Positions 24,887 to 34,092 of a DNA stretch of 64,000 nucleotides are shown here, piece after piece. The notes below the pieces were generated by a model. It saw only the letters and a list, made by a program, of their open reading frames with translations, did no database searches and had not been told where the DNA came from. The position numbers and the translations under genes are program-made. The stretch is from Natronococcus sp. AD-5 (GTDB lineage Archaea > Halobacteriota > Halobacteria > Halobacteriales > Natrialbaceae), in contig NZ_CP132294.1 of the NCBI RefSeq assembly GCF_030734285.1, positions 2,170,001 to 2,234,000 of the forward strand. Direction: 5' to 3'. Position 1 is the first letter of the stretch; each line of letters starts with the position of its first letter.

Positions 24887-26454
24887 ATTCGTGCCACCTC
24901 TTCGCTCTCGCGGTCGATAACGTACTCGCGGCCGAAGCCGGTGAGCGCCGCTACGATGAAGACGGCGACCAGCAGCCAGCCCTGGAAGACGAACGGGACG
25001 ACGTCGATCGGCGTCACGAGCATGTCCGCGGTGAACCAGTCGTACTCGCCGGGCAGTTCCTGCATCGCCGAGTAGCCGGCGAGGACCCCGCCGGACCACG
25101 GGAAGATGTAGCCCAATGCGGCCGTCTGGCCGTCCAGGATGTTCGCCCGCCGGTAGCCGTTCAGGTTGAACCGCTCGCCGATCTTCGAGATGTACGGTCC
25201 GATCGCGACCTCCGCCGCCGTGTTGATCGTGATGACGGCGTTGATCAGCGCCGCGGAACCGACCATCGTGAGTTCGGCGTTGCGGACGTTCGTCGCGAGG
25301 TGATCGATCGACCAGTCCAGGATCGCCTGGAAGGCGCCGCCGCGGATCATGATCTGGGCCGCGGCGATGATCAGCAGGACGAGGATCGCGAGTTCGAAGA
25401 ATCCGGCCGCGCCGTTGATCAGGCTGCCGCCGACGCCGACGAGGTTGGGATCGTCGACGATCGTCAGGATCGGCAGGAACTCGAGCGGCTCCGCGAGCGG
25501 CGCGTTCGGGGGCGCGTTGAACATGACGATGTCGCCGAGCGAGAGCAGCCCCAGCGCGAGGCCGGAGACGGCCGCGACGACGATGCCCCACGAGATCGCC
25601 TCGACGATGTGACGACCGGCGACCGCCGTGCCGATCACGACGCCCATCGAGAGCAGGTGCACCAGCCCGACGGGTTCGCTCTCGGCGACGAGCAACTGCT
25701 GTGCGTTGCCCCCGCCGTCGAAGCCGGGCATGAACTGGCCGGCGACGAGGTAGCCGCCGAGCGCGATGAGCGCCGCGATGATCACGTACTTGAACCGCGA
25801 GGCGACGACCCCGCCGATGTCCGAATCCTGCGTGACGGCGCTGACGATCGTCGTGTCGCTGACCGGCGCGAGGTTGTCCCCGAAGATCGATCCCGAGAGG
25901 ATCGCGCCGAACAGCAAGATGGGGTTCGCGCCCAGCAGGAGCCCCGCCGGGAAGAACAGCAGTACGAACGCGATCGCGGAGCCGTACCCCGTCCCGATCC
26001 CGGTCGTGAACAGGGCCGAGAGGACGAACGTGAGTGCGGGGAACAGCGTCGCGCCGATCCCGCCGACGTCGGCCAGCCAGACCAGTCCGTCGACGAAGCC
26101 GCCGTCCTGGAGCAGTTGGGCGAACATTCCGGCCCAGATCCAGGCGACGATCGCCGTCACCGCGACGGGCTGGGTCATCCCCTCGAAGATCGTGTTCGCG
26201 TACGTCTTCCAGTTCCCGCGGACGAAGAACATCCCGAGGATCAGCCCGAGCAAAATGCCGACGACCAGCCCGCCTTCGTCGGAGATCCGCCAGAACGCGG
26301 TCTGGAGAACCGCCCAGACGATGAAGAACGCGATCGGGAACGCACTCATTCCCCGGCCGCCGTAGAACGTTATTCGTGGCTCGTCGTCCTCGGTTCCCGC
26401 GACGAACGACTCACTCGGATCCGAATCACCCGGCCCGCTGTTATCGGTACTCAT
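24883..26454 (-). CDS. NhaC-family Na+/H+ antiporter, second copy
   Basis: 523 aa with about 12 helices after a 30-residue acidic N-terminus. Signatures: TGIGTGYGSAIAFVLLFFPA, ILSGSIFGDNLAPVSDTTIV, and later MVGSAALINAVITINTAAEV. It diverges clearly from the copy at 14146, so this is not a recent duplicate, and substrate could include other small solutes exchanged with sodium. It is the first gene of a two-gene unit with the TRAM protein (4-bp overlap). Start at 26454, 350 bp from the divergent gene. Confidence 0.88.
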   Translation of the reverse strand: MSTDNSGPGDSDPSESFVAGTEDDEPRITFYGGRGMSAFPIAFFIVWAVLQTAFWRISDEGGLVVGILLGLILGMFFVRGNWKTYANTIFEGMTQPVAVTAIVAWIWAGMFAQLLQDGGFVDGLVWLADVGGIGATLFPALTFVLSALFTTGIGTGYGSAIAFVLLFFPAGLLLGANPILLFGAILSGSIFGDNLAPVSDTTIVSAVTQDSDIGGVVASRFKYVIIAALIALGGYLVAGQFMPGFDGGGNAQQLLVAESEPVGLVHLLSMGVVIGTAVAGRHIVEAISWGIVVAAVSGLALGLLSLGDIVMFNAPPNAPLAEPLEFLPILTIVDDPNLVGVGGSLINGAAGFFELAILVLLIIAAAQIMIRGGAFQAILDWSIDHLATNVRNAELTMVGSAALINAVITINTAAEVAIGPYISKIGERFNLNGYRRANILDGQTAALGYIFPWSGGVLAGYSAMQELPGEYDWFTADMLVTPIDVVPFVFQGWLLVAVFIVAALTGFGREYVIDRESEEVARI

Positions 26455-26806
26455 CGTAGCACACGACAGTAATACTCGAACTATACCGGATAAATGTTAT
26501 CGAATGTCGACCGATAGACCGCTGACAGTATCGGACGTAATCTACTCACCGCAGCTCGGCGCCCCAGGTCGATTCGCCGATCACCGCGTCGCAGCCGCGC
26601 TCTCGAGTCGAGTCAAATTTTAACGCCGGTCGATCGACGGGACGAGACGCGTCGACGCTCGTCGGTTCCATCGCACTTCTCGTCGCTGCCACCCTCGGCC
26701 TGTGGGTTGGTGCGCGCCGGCTCGTGGGCGCGGTCGGCTGAGGAGCGGGTCCGGTAACACCGGGGTTATCGCGAGCCTCTTGGACGTCCAGCGTGTACGA
26801 CGAGCC
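26455..26806. other. Intergenic gap of 352 bp
   Basis: Between divergent genes. A plus-strand frame ending at 26741 contains a single hydrophobic stretch (TLVGSIALLVAATLGLWVGA) without a start codon. It may be the tail of a lost membrane protein. Nothing else is convincing. Both promoters must lie here. Confidence 0.35.
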
Positions 26807-27871
26807 ATGAACACGCTCGTCGACGGCGAGTGGCGGACCGACGCGTACGAGGCGGCCGGCGACGACGGGTCGTTCGAGCGCCAGGAGACGACGTTCCGGG
26901 ACTGGATCCGCGACGATCCCGACGCCGAATTCCAGCCGGAAGCGGGACGCTACCATCTCTACGTCTCGTACGCGTGTCCGTGGGCCCACCGGACGCTCGT
27001 AACGCGCGCGTTGAAGGGCCTCGAGGACGCGATCTCAGTCTCGGTCGTCGACCCGTACCGCGACGAGGACGGCTGGCAGTTCACGCCCGACAAGGAGGGG
27101 TGTACGCGCGATCACGTTCACGACGCCGACTACTTGCGCGAGCTGTACGTCCGGGCCGACCCCGACGTCACCGCCCGCGTGACGGTGCCGGTCCTCTGGG
27201 ACGCGGAGACGGAGACGATCGTCAACAACGAGTCGAAGGAGATCATGCGGATGCTCGATACCGAGTTCGACGAGGTCCTCGCGAGCGAAGCGAGTGAGGG
27301 CTCGTCAGGCGAGGGAAGCGAGTCTGACGGTGTTGCCTCGCGAGACGTCGACCTCTACCCCGAGGGGTACCGGGAGAAAGTCGACCGCATCATCGACGAG
27401 ATCTACGAGCCGATCAACAACGGCGTCTACCGGGCCGGGTTCGCGACCAGACAGGAACCCTACGACGAGGCGGTCGACGACCTCTTCGCAGCGCTCGACC
27501 GCTGGGACGACGTCCTCGCGGACCAGCGCTACCTCGCCGGCGACCGGCTCACGGAAGCCGATATCGCGATGTTCACGACGCTCGTCCGGTTTGACAACGT
27601 CTACCACACCCACTTCATGTGTAACGTTCAGTTCATTCGCGAGTACGAGAACCTCTGGCCGTACCTCCGGGATCTGTACCAGACGCCGGGGGTCGCACAG
27701 ACCGTGAACATGGACCACATCAAAGAACACTACTACACGACTCACCCGGACGTCAATCCCCACCGGATCGTCGCCCGCGGTCCCGACCCGGCGTTCGACG
27801 CGCCGCACGATCGGGACGAACTACCCGGATCGCCGCCGTCGGCGCTCGAGGCGGCGAGCGCGGACGACTGA
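26807..27871 (+). CDS. Glutathionyl-hydroquinone reductase-like (GST omega/ECM4 family)
   Basis: 354 aa from ATG 26807. The N-terminal thioredoxin-like domain contains YVSYACPWAHRTLV, whose Cys is the catalytic residue of the Xi-class/ECM4 family. The all-helical C-terminal GST domain carries NNGVYRAGFATRQEPYDEAV, YLAGDRLTEADIAMFTTLVR and FDNVYHTHFMCN, all family hallmarks. It reduces S-thiolated hydroquinones; in haloarchaea the thiol would have to be another low-molecular thiol. A 20-residue Ser/Glu/Gly insertion near 160-180 is unusual and probably a disordered loop. Full length. Confidence 0.88.
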   Translation: MNTLVDGEWRTDAYEAAGDDGSFERQETTFRDWIRDDPDAEFQPEAGRYHLYVSYACPWAHRTLVTRALKGLEDAISVSVVDPYRDEDGWQFTPDKEGCTRDHVHDADYLRELYVRADPDVTARVTVPVLWDAETETIVNNESKEIMRMLDTEFDEVLASEASEGSSGEGSESDGVASRDVDLYPEGYREKVDRIIDEIYEPINNGVYRAGFATRQEPYDEAVDDLFAALDRWDDVLADQRYLAGDRLTEADIAMFTTLVRFDNVYHTHFMCNVQFIREYENLWPYLRDLYQTPGVAQTVNMDHIKEHYYTTHPDVNPHRIVARGPDPAFDAPHDRDELPGSPPSALEAASADD

Positions 27872-28093
27872 TCAGGACTCGCTCGGCGGCCGGCCGGACT
27901 CGCGGCGCCACTTCTCGAAGCTGTGCTCCTCTTCGTCGGGCGCGAGGAAGGCCCGCCAGACGAGCCACCCGAGGACGAACAGCGGCAGCAACGGTAGCAG
28001 GACGATCACGACGAGCGCCGCGGCGACGTACCCGAGTGCGGACATCTGACTGTTCGGTCCGTAGCCCGTCGACTCGGACACCCTCGTTGACAT
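27872..28093 (-). CDS. Small single-pass membrane protein
   Basis: 73 aa from ATG 28093, or 57 aa from an internal ATG at 28045. One hydrophobic segment (LGYVAAALVVIVLLPLLPLF VLGWLVWRAF) is followed by an acidic cytoplasmic tail (DEEEHSFEKWRRES). The stop touches the stop of the convergent gene. It resembles a class of short haloarchaeal membrane proteins of unknown function with an LLPLLP core. I cannot assign a role. Confidence 0.6.
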   Translation of the reverse strand: MSTRVSESTGYGPNSQMSALGYVAAALVVIVLLPLLPLFVLGWLVWRAFLAPDEEEHSFEKWRRESGRPPSES

Positions 28094-28198
28094 GTGCGAC
28101 GGTAGAACCGTCCCGATATTCCCTCTTTCGGTCTCGAGAACGCCGGCGACGAGGGTCGGTCCTGCTCGGAGAGCGGACGGTTCCTCCTCGGTCGGAGA

Positions 28199-28999
28199 TC
28201 AGGGCGCCTCGAGTCCGTCCCGACCCGCCTCGTCGTCCGCGAGGACTTCCGCGGCGTCGTCTCGCGGCTGGTAGCCGAGTTCGAGCATCGTCTCCGAGAG
28301 CGAGAGGAACCGCTCGGCGTTGCGGGAGATGCCGTGGGCGGTCAGGGGCGTTCGCCGAAGCGACTCCGTCGCGGCCGCGCGGATGACCCGCCGGCAGTCG
28401 CCGGGACTGAGCCACATCGCGCGGGCGTAGCGCTCGCCGGCGCCGTCGCGGTCGGCGACCTCCTCCCGGAGCTCGTCGCGGGTGAGCAGCCAGCCGATTC
28501 GGAGGGAGACCACGTCGAGTCCGTGGCGCGTCGCGTAGTAGTGGCCCATCGCCTCGCCGAACACCTTGGTGACGCCGTAGTAGGTGTCGGGCGCCGGCGG
28601 GCTGTCCGGTCGGATCACGTCCGGATTGCCGACCGTCGACTCGGGCCGGATCGGCGAGACGGTGTTGTCCATGTTGACCGCGTGGTTCGAACTCGCGAAG
28701 ACGACCCGCTCGAGGTCGTTCTCGACGGCGGCCGCGTAGGCGTTGTAGACGCCCTCGACGTTCGGTCCGGAGACCTCGTCCCACTCGGCCCGCGGGGAGG
28801 GGTTCGCCGCGAGGTGGATCAGCACGTCCTGGCCCTCGAGGGCGTCGACGAACGTCTCGCGGTCGCTGATCTCGATCGGCGTGGTGTCGAGGTCCGCCGA
28901 CTCGCTGTGGGAAAAGAGCGCGAGGTCGTGGTCCGGAAACGCCTCGATCGCCTGCCTGCCGACGTTCCCGGAGGCGCCGGTGATCGCGATCTTGGTCAT
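28199..28999 (-). CDS. Extended SDR / NAD-dependent epimerase-dehydratase family (Azf-like)
   Basis: 266 aa from ATG 28999. N-terminal ITGASGNVGRQ (GxxGxxG), VLIHLAANPSP after strand 4, SSNHAVNMDN around the catalytic Ser/Thr position, and YYGVTKVFGE with the catalytic YxxxK. The overall pattern resembles haloarchaeal Azf-type NAD-dependent sugar dehydrogenases (glucose-6-phosphate or uronate dehydrogenase group). Substrate assignment is tentative. It is divergent from the MFS gene at 29163, with which it could share a role in sugar handling, but nothing proves that. Confidence 0.75.
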   Translation of the reverse strand: MTKIAITGASGNVGRQAIEAFPDHDLALFSHSESADLDTTPIEISDRETFVDALEGQDVLIHLAANPSPRAEWDEVSGPNVEGVYNAYAAAVENDLERVVFASSNHAVNMDNTVSPIRPESTVGNPDVIRPDSPPAPDTYYGVTKVFGEAMGHYYATRHGLDVVSLRIGWLLTRDELREEVADRDGAGERYARAMWLSPGDCRRVIRAAATESLRRTPLTAHGISRNAERFLSLSETMLELGYQPRDDAAEVLADDEAGRDGLEAP

Positions 29000-29162
29000 A
29001 AAGGAGGCCGACACCAGCCAGGAGGAAATAGGTCGGGCCGGCGCGTTCCGGTCCGACGGCGCGCTCGCCGTTCGGCGGCCGGGCCGTCGGACGTCGAGCC
29101 GTCGCGGTCGGACCGGGGGGTGAGCGGAACGCATAAGCCGAACTCGACGAATAACAGCGGTC

Positions 29163-30410
29163 GTGAACGGCAACGACCGGTCGATCGTCGGCTACGTCAT
29201 GGTCGGCCACGCGATGGTGCACACGTACGAGCTGTCGATCCCGATCCTGATGACGATCTGGCTGCTGGAGTTCTCGACCACGGCGGCCGTGCTCGGCGTC
29301 GCGGTCGCGATCGGCTACGGACTGTTCGGCGTCGGCGCACTCCCGGGTGGCCTGCTGGTCGACCGGTTCGGGTCGCGGACGCTGATCAGCGGCTGCCTCG
29401 CCGGAATGGGACTCTCGTTTCTCATCCTGAGCCTCGCGCCGGGCGTCGTCGGCGTGACGGTCGCGCTGGCGCTCTGGGGCGCCGCGGCGAGCGTCTACCA
29501 CCCCGCGGGGCTCACGCTCATCAGCAACGGCGTGGAGGAGCGCGGCCGGGGATTCGCCTACCACGGGATGGCCGGGAACGTCGGTATCGCCGGCGGCCCG
29601 CTCCTGACGGCCGTCCTGCTGCTCGCATTCGACTGGCGGGTCGTCGCGGCCGTCCTCGCGGTCCCGGCGCTGGTCGCCGCCGTCGTCGGCGTGACCGTCG
29701 AGTTCGACCCCACCGCGGCGGTCGAGTTGACCGACGGCGGCGACCTGCGGGGCGTCCCGAACTCCCTCGCCGAGTTCGCCGGCGAGACGCGGCGTCTGTT
29801 CACCCTCGGCTTCCTGCTGGTGTTCATCATCGTCTCGTTCAACGGGCTGTACTACCGGGGCGTCCTGACGTTCCTGCCCGACCTGCTCGATAGCTTCCTG
29901 ACGGCGGCCGTCGGCGACGTTCGCCTCGGCGTCTTCGATTCCGACGGACCGATCGCCGAGGAGCTCGACCTCGCACAGTACCTCTACGCCGGACTCCTGA
30001 CGGTCGGTATCGGCGGCCAGTACCTCGGCGGTCGACTCACCGACGCGATCGAACCCGACCGCGGCCTGGTCATCATGCTGACCGCACTCACCGCTATCGC
30101 GCTCCTTTTCGTTCCCGCCGCTCACGCGGGGCTGTGGGGGCTGGTGGCCGTCAGCGTCGCGCTCAGTTTCGCCCTGTTCGCCATGCAACCGCTCACGCAG
30201 GCGACGATCGCGAAGTACTCGCTCCCGGAGTCGCGGGGCCTCTCGTTCGGCTATACCTACCTCGCCATCTTCGGGATCGGCGCCCTCGGGGCCGCGATCG
30301 TCGGCGCGGTGCTCACCTACGCGTCCGCGTCGGTCATGTTCGTCGTGCTCGCCGGCTTCTCGGCGATCGGGTGCCTGCTGGCGGTTTCGCTCGTGACGAC
30401 GCAGCGGTAG
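29163..30410 (+). CDS. MFS transporter
   Basis: 415 aa from GTG 29163. Twelve hydrophobic helices with the loop-2 motif GGLLVDRFGSRTLISG and the second-half counterpart QYLGGRLTDAIEPDRG. A hydrophilic loop of about 50 residues separates helices 7 and 8 (FLTAAVGDVRLGVFDSDGPI). This resembles FSR/fosmidomycin-resistance-like MFS exporters in the PAGLTLIS and MAGNVGIAGGPL patches, but the substrate is unknown. Confidence 0.82.
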   Translation: MNGNDRSIVGYVMVGHAMVHTYELSIPILMTIWLLEFSTTAAVLGVAVAIGYGLFGVGALPGGLLVDRFGSRTLISGCLAGMGLSFLILSLAPGVVGVTVALALWGAAASVYHPAGLTLISNGVEERGRGFAYHGMAGNVGIAGGPLLTAVLLLAFDWRVVAAVLAVPALVAAVVGVTVEFDPTAAVELTDGGDLRGVPNSLAEFAGETRRLFTLGFLLVFIIVSFNGLYYRGVLTFLPDLLDSFLTAAVGDVRLGVFDSDGPIAEELDLAQYLYAGLLTVGIGGQYLGGRLTDAIEPDRGLVIMLTALTAIALLFVPAAHAGLWGLVAVSVALSFALFAMQPLTQATIAKYSLPESRGLSFGYTYLAIFGIGALGAAIVGAVLTYASASVMFVVLAGFSAIGCLLAVSLVTTQR

Positions 30411-30469
30411 CCCCGACGAGGCCGCGAGCGGAGCACGACTTTTGGCCGCTCCCCGCCTACCCGCGCACA

Positions 30470-30760
30470 ATGATCTCGTCCGCGACCCTGGAGGACGCCC
30501 TCGCCACGTACAACGAGTACCGGAGCCCGATGGCGACGGCCGAACTCCTCGAGACCGGCGGCGACGCGTTCGTCGTCCGGTTCGAAGGCCCGTTCTGCCG
30601 GATGTGCTGCGACTACGACTACTTCGAGGACCTGATCTACGAACTCGAGGAGCACGGCGAGGATCCCGACGCGCTCGAGGTCGCCGAAATCGAGTGCGCG
30701 GGCGAGGAGGCGTTCGTCGTGACGTTCGCGGGCCGCGAGCCGGCGGAGAACGCTACGTAG
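30470..30760 (+). CDS. Conserved haloarchaeal protein with Cys-rich patch
   Basis: 96 aa from ATG 30470, 59 bp after the MFS gene. The core VVRFEGPFCRMCCDYDYFED has three close cysteines, and a fourth follows in EIECAGEEAF; together they could bind a metal. Strongly acidic, soluble. The start gives MISSATLEDALATYNEYRSP. I recognise it as a haloarchaeal-type hypothetical, without function. Confidence 0.7.
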   Translation: MISSATLEDALATYNEYRSPMATAELLETGGDAFVVRFEGPFCRMCCDYDYFEDLIYELEEHGEDPDALEVAEIECAGEEAFVVTFAGREPAENAT

Positions 30761-30763
30761 GAT

Positions 30764-31081
30764 CGACGACCGGACCCCGATCGCGGGCGTACTCGAGGAG
30801 CGCGACGGCGAAGACGAAGCCGCCGAGCGAGAGCGTCATCGCCCCCATCCCCGGCGCCGGGCAGTTCCGCCGACCGATTCGGTCCGCGACGGAGCCCGTC
30901 GGCACCTCGAGTGCGATCACCGGTATCGCCGAGATCGAACCGAGAATTCCGATCCGGGTGGAGGTCAGTTCGTTCCAGAGCGAGAACAGCGTGAAGATCG
31001 ACCAGAGAAACCCGACCGAATCCGTCGCCTGGTAGGGTTGTATTTGAGAACCGTCGACCGCGGGACCGATCCTTCGACCAT
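30764..31081 (-). pseudogene. MFS transporter N-terminal remnant with frameshift
   Basis: From ATG 31081 the frame gives MVEGSVPRSTVLKYN. A one-base difference near 31033-31037 then shifts the frame, and the sequence continues as YQATDSVGFLWSIFTLFSLW, ELTSTRIGILGSI and EVPTGSVADRIGRRN. These are helices 1-3 and the loop-2 motif of an MFS protein. The gene breaks off after helix 4 (about 100 residues of an expected 400). It is both frameshifted and 3'-truncated. Confidence 0.75.
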
Positions 31082-31176
31082 GACGTGTTCCGCAACAGCA
31101 CATATAGAATACGTAATACGTTCGAAGCCGCAGAAGGGTGTCTCCCGGGACGTCGACGGTGCGACGGCGAGGTGAA

Positions 31177-32454
31177 CTACTCGGGGACTGGTAGCGGCAG
31201 CGCTCGGTGCCGACGCGGCGGCACGAGGTAGTTCGCGCGCCGGCGGACCCGCAGATACTGGAGAATGCCGTTGTTAAACCGGGAGTCGATCGCGCCGTCG
31301 GTGAGGTCGCTCCCCGTCATCGCCTCTCGAGTGGCGACGAAGTCGGCGATCGACCGCTGGTGCGAGAGGAAGTGGACTCCCGCCCGGTCGCCGTCGGTCG
31401 AGTTGACGTCCCGCCGGAGGATGATCGGGTCGCCGTCCTCTCGAGCGCGGCCGGCTTTCTGGGCGTGCCCGACCAGCCCGTTCCGCGCGTCCGCTTCGAC
31501 GTCCTCGATGCAGTCCTCGACGCCGCTCGAGTCGCCGAGATTGTGGCCGGCGTCCTCGACGCGATTCTCGTCGGCGTGGGCCGGACAGAACAGTTTGGCG
31601 ACGCGCTGGTCGCGGCTGTCCTGCTCGTACCACTGGTGCAGGGAGAGGTCGATCTTCGAGAGGTGGGTCGTCGTCCCGCCCTCGAACGGGCCCGCAGAAA
31701 TCGTCACGCGATCCTCGCTGGCCTGGTTGCGCTCGAAGCCCGACTTGAATCCCATGAAGAACGGGGCGTCGTCGGGAACCGGCTCGGTGTCCGGGATGCC
31801 GCGGATGCCCGCCTGGTTCTCCGCCGGGAGCCCTTCGCCGACGAATCCCGTCCGGCGGTCGGTCACCTCGAGCACCTTCTCAAAGGTTCCCTCGACCGAG
31901 ACGTCGTTTATCTCCTCGAGTTCGCCGGCCAGCGCCTCCTCGGCGCTCAGGACGACGCGGCCGTGGTCGCTGGCGAGGTGGAGCAGGGCGTCGTGGGCGT
32001 CGAGGTCCGGATCCTCGATCGGGACGAGCGGTTCGGGCTCCGGTAGCTCGAGGTCGCCGGGGAGGTCGTCGTCGAACCGATCGAAGTAGGCCGGCCCGTA
32101 GCCGACGGTGAACGCGAGGCCGTCGTTCCCGCGTCCGTATGCTCGCTCGAGGGTCGTGAACGCGTCCTCGAGCTGCTCGCGCTCGGCGTCGTCGGGACCG
32201 TCGCCGACGTACTCGAGGCCGAGCAGGAGGTGGTGTTCGGGCGGCCTGACGTTCCCGTGATCATCCCGGTCGAGGAACTCGTTCCAGGCGTGCTGGCGGT
32301 CGGGGAGCTCCCCGGGATCGAGGTCCGCTTGCGGAACGTCGGCCCCTTCCTCGCGGCTGGTACAGGCGGCTAGTGCGCCCGCACCGCCGACGGCGACGGC
32401 GCTCCGAACGAACGCTCGACGCGAGAGATCTGGGTCCGGACCGGGCATACGCAT
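31177..32454 (-). CDS. Tat-exported lipoprotein, Dyp-type-peroxidase-like (DUF7405-like)
   Basis: 425 aa from ATG 32454. A twin-arginine signal (LSRRAFVRSAVAVGGAGALA) ends in a lipobox LAAC, so the mature protein should be lipid-anchored outside the membrane. The body carries TVGYGPAYFDRF, DRRTGFVGEGLPAENQAGI, FMGFKSGFERNQASEDRVTI, NGLVGHAQKAGRAR and HFLSHQRSIADF, with a basic tail RRRANYLVPPRRHRALP. The overall layout resembles Dyp-type heme peroxidases, but the usual GxxDG motif is not clear (GIRGIPDT), so heme binding is uncertain. Divergent from the SRPBCC gene. Confidence 0.75.
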   Translation of the reverse strand: MRMPGPDPDLSRRAFVRSAVAVGGAGALAACTSREEGADVPQADLDPGELPDRQHAWNEFLDRDDHGNVRPPEHHLLLGLEYVGDGPDDAEREQLEDAFTTLERAYGRGNDGLAFTVGYGPAYFDRFDDDLPGDLELPEPEPLVPIEDPDLDAHDALLHLASDHGRVVLSAEEALAGELEEINDVSVEGTFEKVLEVTDRRTGFVGEGLPAENQAGIRGIPDTEPVPDDAPFFMGFKSGFERNQASEDRVTISAGPFEGGTTTHLSKIDLSLHQWYEQDSRDQRVAKLFCPAHADENRVEDAGHNLGDSSGVEDCIEDVEADARNGLVGHAQKAGRAREDGDPIILRRDVNSTDGDRAGVHFLSHQRSIADFVATREAMTGSDLTDGAIDSRFNNGILQYLRVRRRANYLVPPRRHRALPLPVPE

Positions 32455-32563
32455 TCCTGAGCCGTGCGTCCTCAAGGGAATTCCGGTCGCGCAGGGGGAC
32501 GCACTCGCGTCGCGCTCGCGGCGACCGACACAGTCATCCCGCCGGGGATAGATATATGCTAGC

Positions 32564-33004
32564 ATGAACCAGGTAGAGGTGTTCGAGGAGATCGACGCGC
32601 CGCCGACGGTCGTCTGGGAGGTCCTCCTCGAATTCAGCAACGACCCCGCACTGAACCCGTTCGTCCGATCCGTGGCGGACGTTCCGGTCGTCGGCGAGCG
32701 GCTCCGCTCTCGGACCCCGTCGTCCGGGACCCGTCCCGGCGCCATCCAGCCGGAGATGGTCGCCGTCGAGGAGAACCGGCGACTCGTCCGGTTCGGACGG
32801 CTGTTTCTCCCGTTTACCTTCGACGGTTACCACGAGTTCCACCTCGAGCCGATCGACGGCGGCTCGCGCACGCGGCTCCTCCAGCGCGAGACGGTGCGCG
32901 GCGCGCTCGTCCCGCTGCTGTTCGACGAACGGCGGTTCGAGCGCGGATTCAGGGAGATGAACGAGACGATCAAGGAGCGCGCCGAAGCGCGGGTGGCGGC
33001 CTGA
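32564..33004 (+). CDS. SRPBCC-family ligand-binding protein
   Basis: 146 aa. Start MNQVEVFEEIDAPPTVVWEV is the classic SRPBCC/polyketide-cyclase beginning (hydrophobic-ligand helix-grip fold). A GERL turn, the strand RLVRFGRLFLPFTFDGYHEF and the long C-terminal helix (FERGFREMNETIKERAEA) complete the fold. Probably binds a small hydrophobic molecule; no ligand is predicted. It starts 110 bp from the divergent lipoprotein gene. Confidence 0.85.
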   Translation: MNQVEVFEEIDAPPTVVWEVLLEFSNDPALNPFVRSVADVPVVGERLRSRTPSSGTRPGAIQPEMVAVEENRRLVRFGRLFLPFTFDGYHEFHLEPIDGGSRTRLLQRETVRGALVPLLFDERRFERGFREMNETIKERAEARVAA

Positions 33005-33026
33005 GGCGGGGCGGTTCGCCGCCCGA

Positions 33027-33674
33027 TCAGTACAGGCTCGCGATCCCCTCGAGCGACTCGATCTCGTACGTCGGCGCCGTCGATAGCTCGTACCCCCGGC
33101 GGTGGTCGCGACGGACGAACGCCGAGTCGATGCCGAGCGCGTCGGCCGCGGCGACGTCGACGCGGCTATCCCCTACGTAGAGCGGATTGTCGACGTCGAG
33201 ATCGGCGATCGCCCGCTCGAGGTAGTACGGCTCCGGCTTCTTCCGTTCGATCCCCTCGAGCGTCGGCTCGCGGCCGTACCAGGCGTCGAACGGGGCGAAC
33301 GAGCAGTGATCGAGGATGTTTCCGATCGTCTCGTGCTGGTTGTTGCTGACGATCGCCGTCGGCGCGTCGAGGCGCTCGAGCGTCGACACGTCCTCGTACG
33401 GGCGTTTTCGTCCGGCCCGGATCTCCTCGAGCTGGGCCTCGATCGCCGCGCGTTCGCGCGCCTGCCACAAGGTCGACGGCTCGAGGTCGTACTCGCCGGC
33501 GATCCTTCGAAGGGAGGCGACGTCGGGACGGAGCAACGTCTCGATCTCGTCGCTCGTCGGGTTCTGCGCGCCGACGTCCGCGAAGGCGGCGTGCATCGCC
33601 TCGACCAGCACGTCGCGGGCCGTCGGCGTCGTCAGCACGCCGTCGTTGTCGAACACGAATGCGTCGTACTCCAT
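33027..33674 (-). CDS. HAD-superfamily hydrolase (phosphoglycolate phosphatase-like)
   Basis: 215 aa from ATG 33674. HAD motif I is FVFDNDGVLTTP (DxD), motif II TAIVSNNQ, motif III Lys within RKKPEPYY, motif IV YVGDSRVDVAAAD. A helical cap domain lies at about 18-85. The family dephosphorylates small phospho-compounds in the cytosol; phosphoglycolate phosphatase is the closest general label but the substrate is not determined. Convergent with the SRPBCC gene (22-bp gap). Confidence 0.88.
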   Translation of the reverse strand: MEYDAFVFDNDGVLTTPTARDVLVEAMHAAFADVGAQNPTSDEIETLLRPDVASLRRIAGEYDLEPSTLWQARERAAIEAQLEEIRAGRKRPYEDVSTLERLDAPTAIVSNNQHETIGNILDHCSFAPFDAWYGREPTLEGIERKKPEPYYLERAIADLDVDNPLYVGDSRVDVAAADALGIDSAFVRRDHRRGYELSTAPTYEIESLEGIASLY

Positions 33675-34092
33675 TTCTCGGTGTGACCGACTAGGGCTCG
33701 CAGGGTTTTCGTCGTTTTGCCCGTCGCGGGCGCGTAGCGTACACATGCGAACGACTGCTCACCTCGTTTCTCCCAGTTCGGCTATGGGACGTCGATCGGC
33801 ACAGGCGCGCATTTCCGACGGGCGAGGAGGGTGTACGTACCAGCGCGCCTCGTGGAGACGGGGTTCGGTACGGCCCACGATCGCTGCCCGCAGTAAGGAC
33901 GAGGTTCGCGAACGGGGCCGCTTCGAGTTCAGACCCGATCAGAACCAAACCCGGTAATCGGAGCCGCGCCGCGGCCGTCCGCGTCCGGAAGTTGAAGTAC
34001 GGGCGGGCGGCCAGTGGCAGCGATGTCCCACGAGACAGGCGTCCGTCACGCGAGAACCGAGCCGTCCGATCGATCGCGCAGCGGGGTCGCCG
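33675..34092. other. Intergenic gap of 418 bp
   Basis: Between divergent genes. Frames here are open but have basic, low-acidity composition atypical of haloarchaeal proteins. No RNA structure or repeat stands out. Probably two promoters plus decayed sequence. Confidence 0.4.

Noticed and set aside
27753-30470. A 905-codon open frame on the minus strand
   Set aside because: It is antisense to the GST-like, SDR and MFS genes, has arginine-rich composition and no motifs. It is a by-product of very high GC content.
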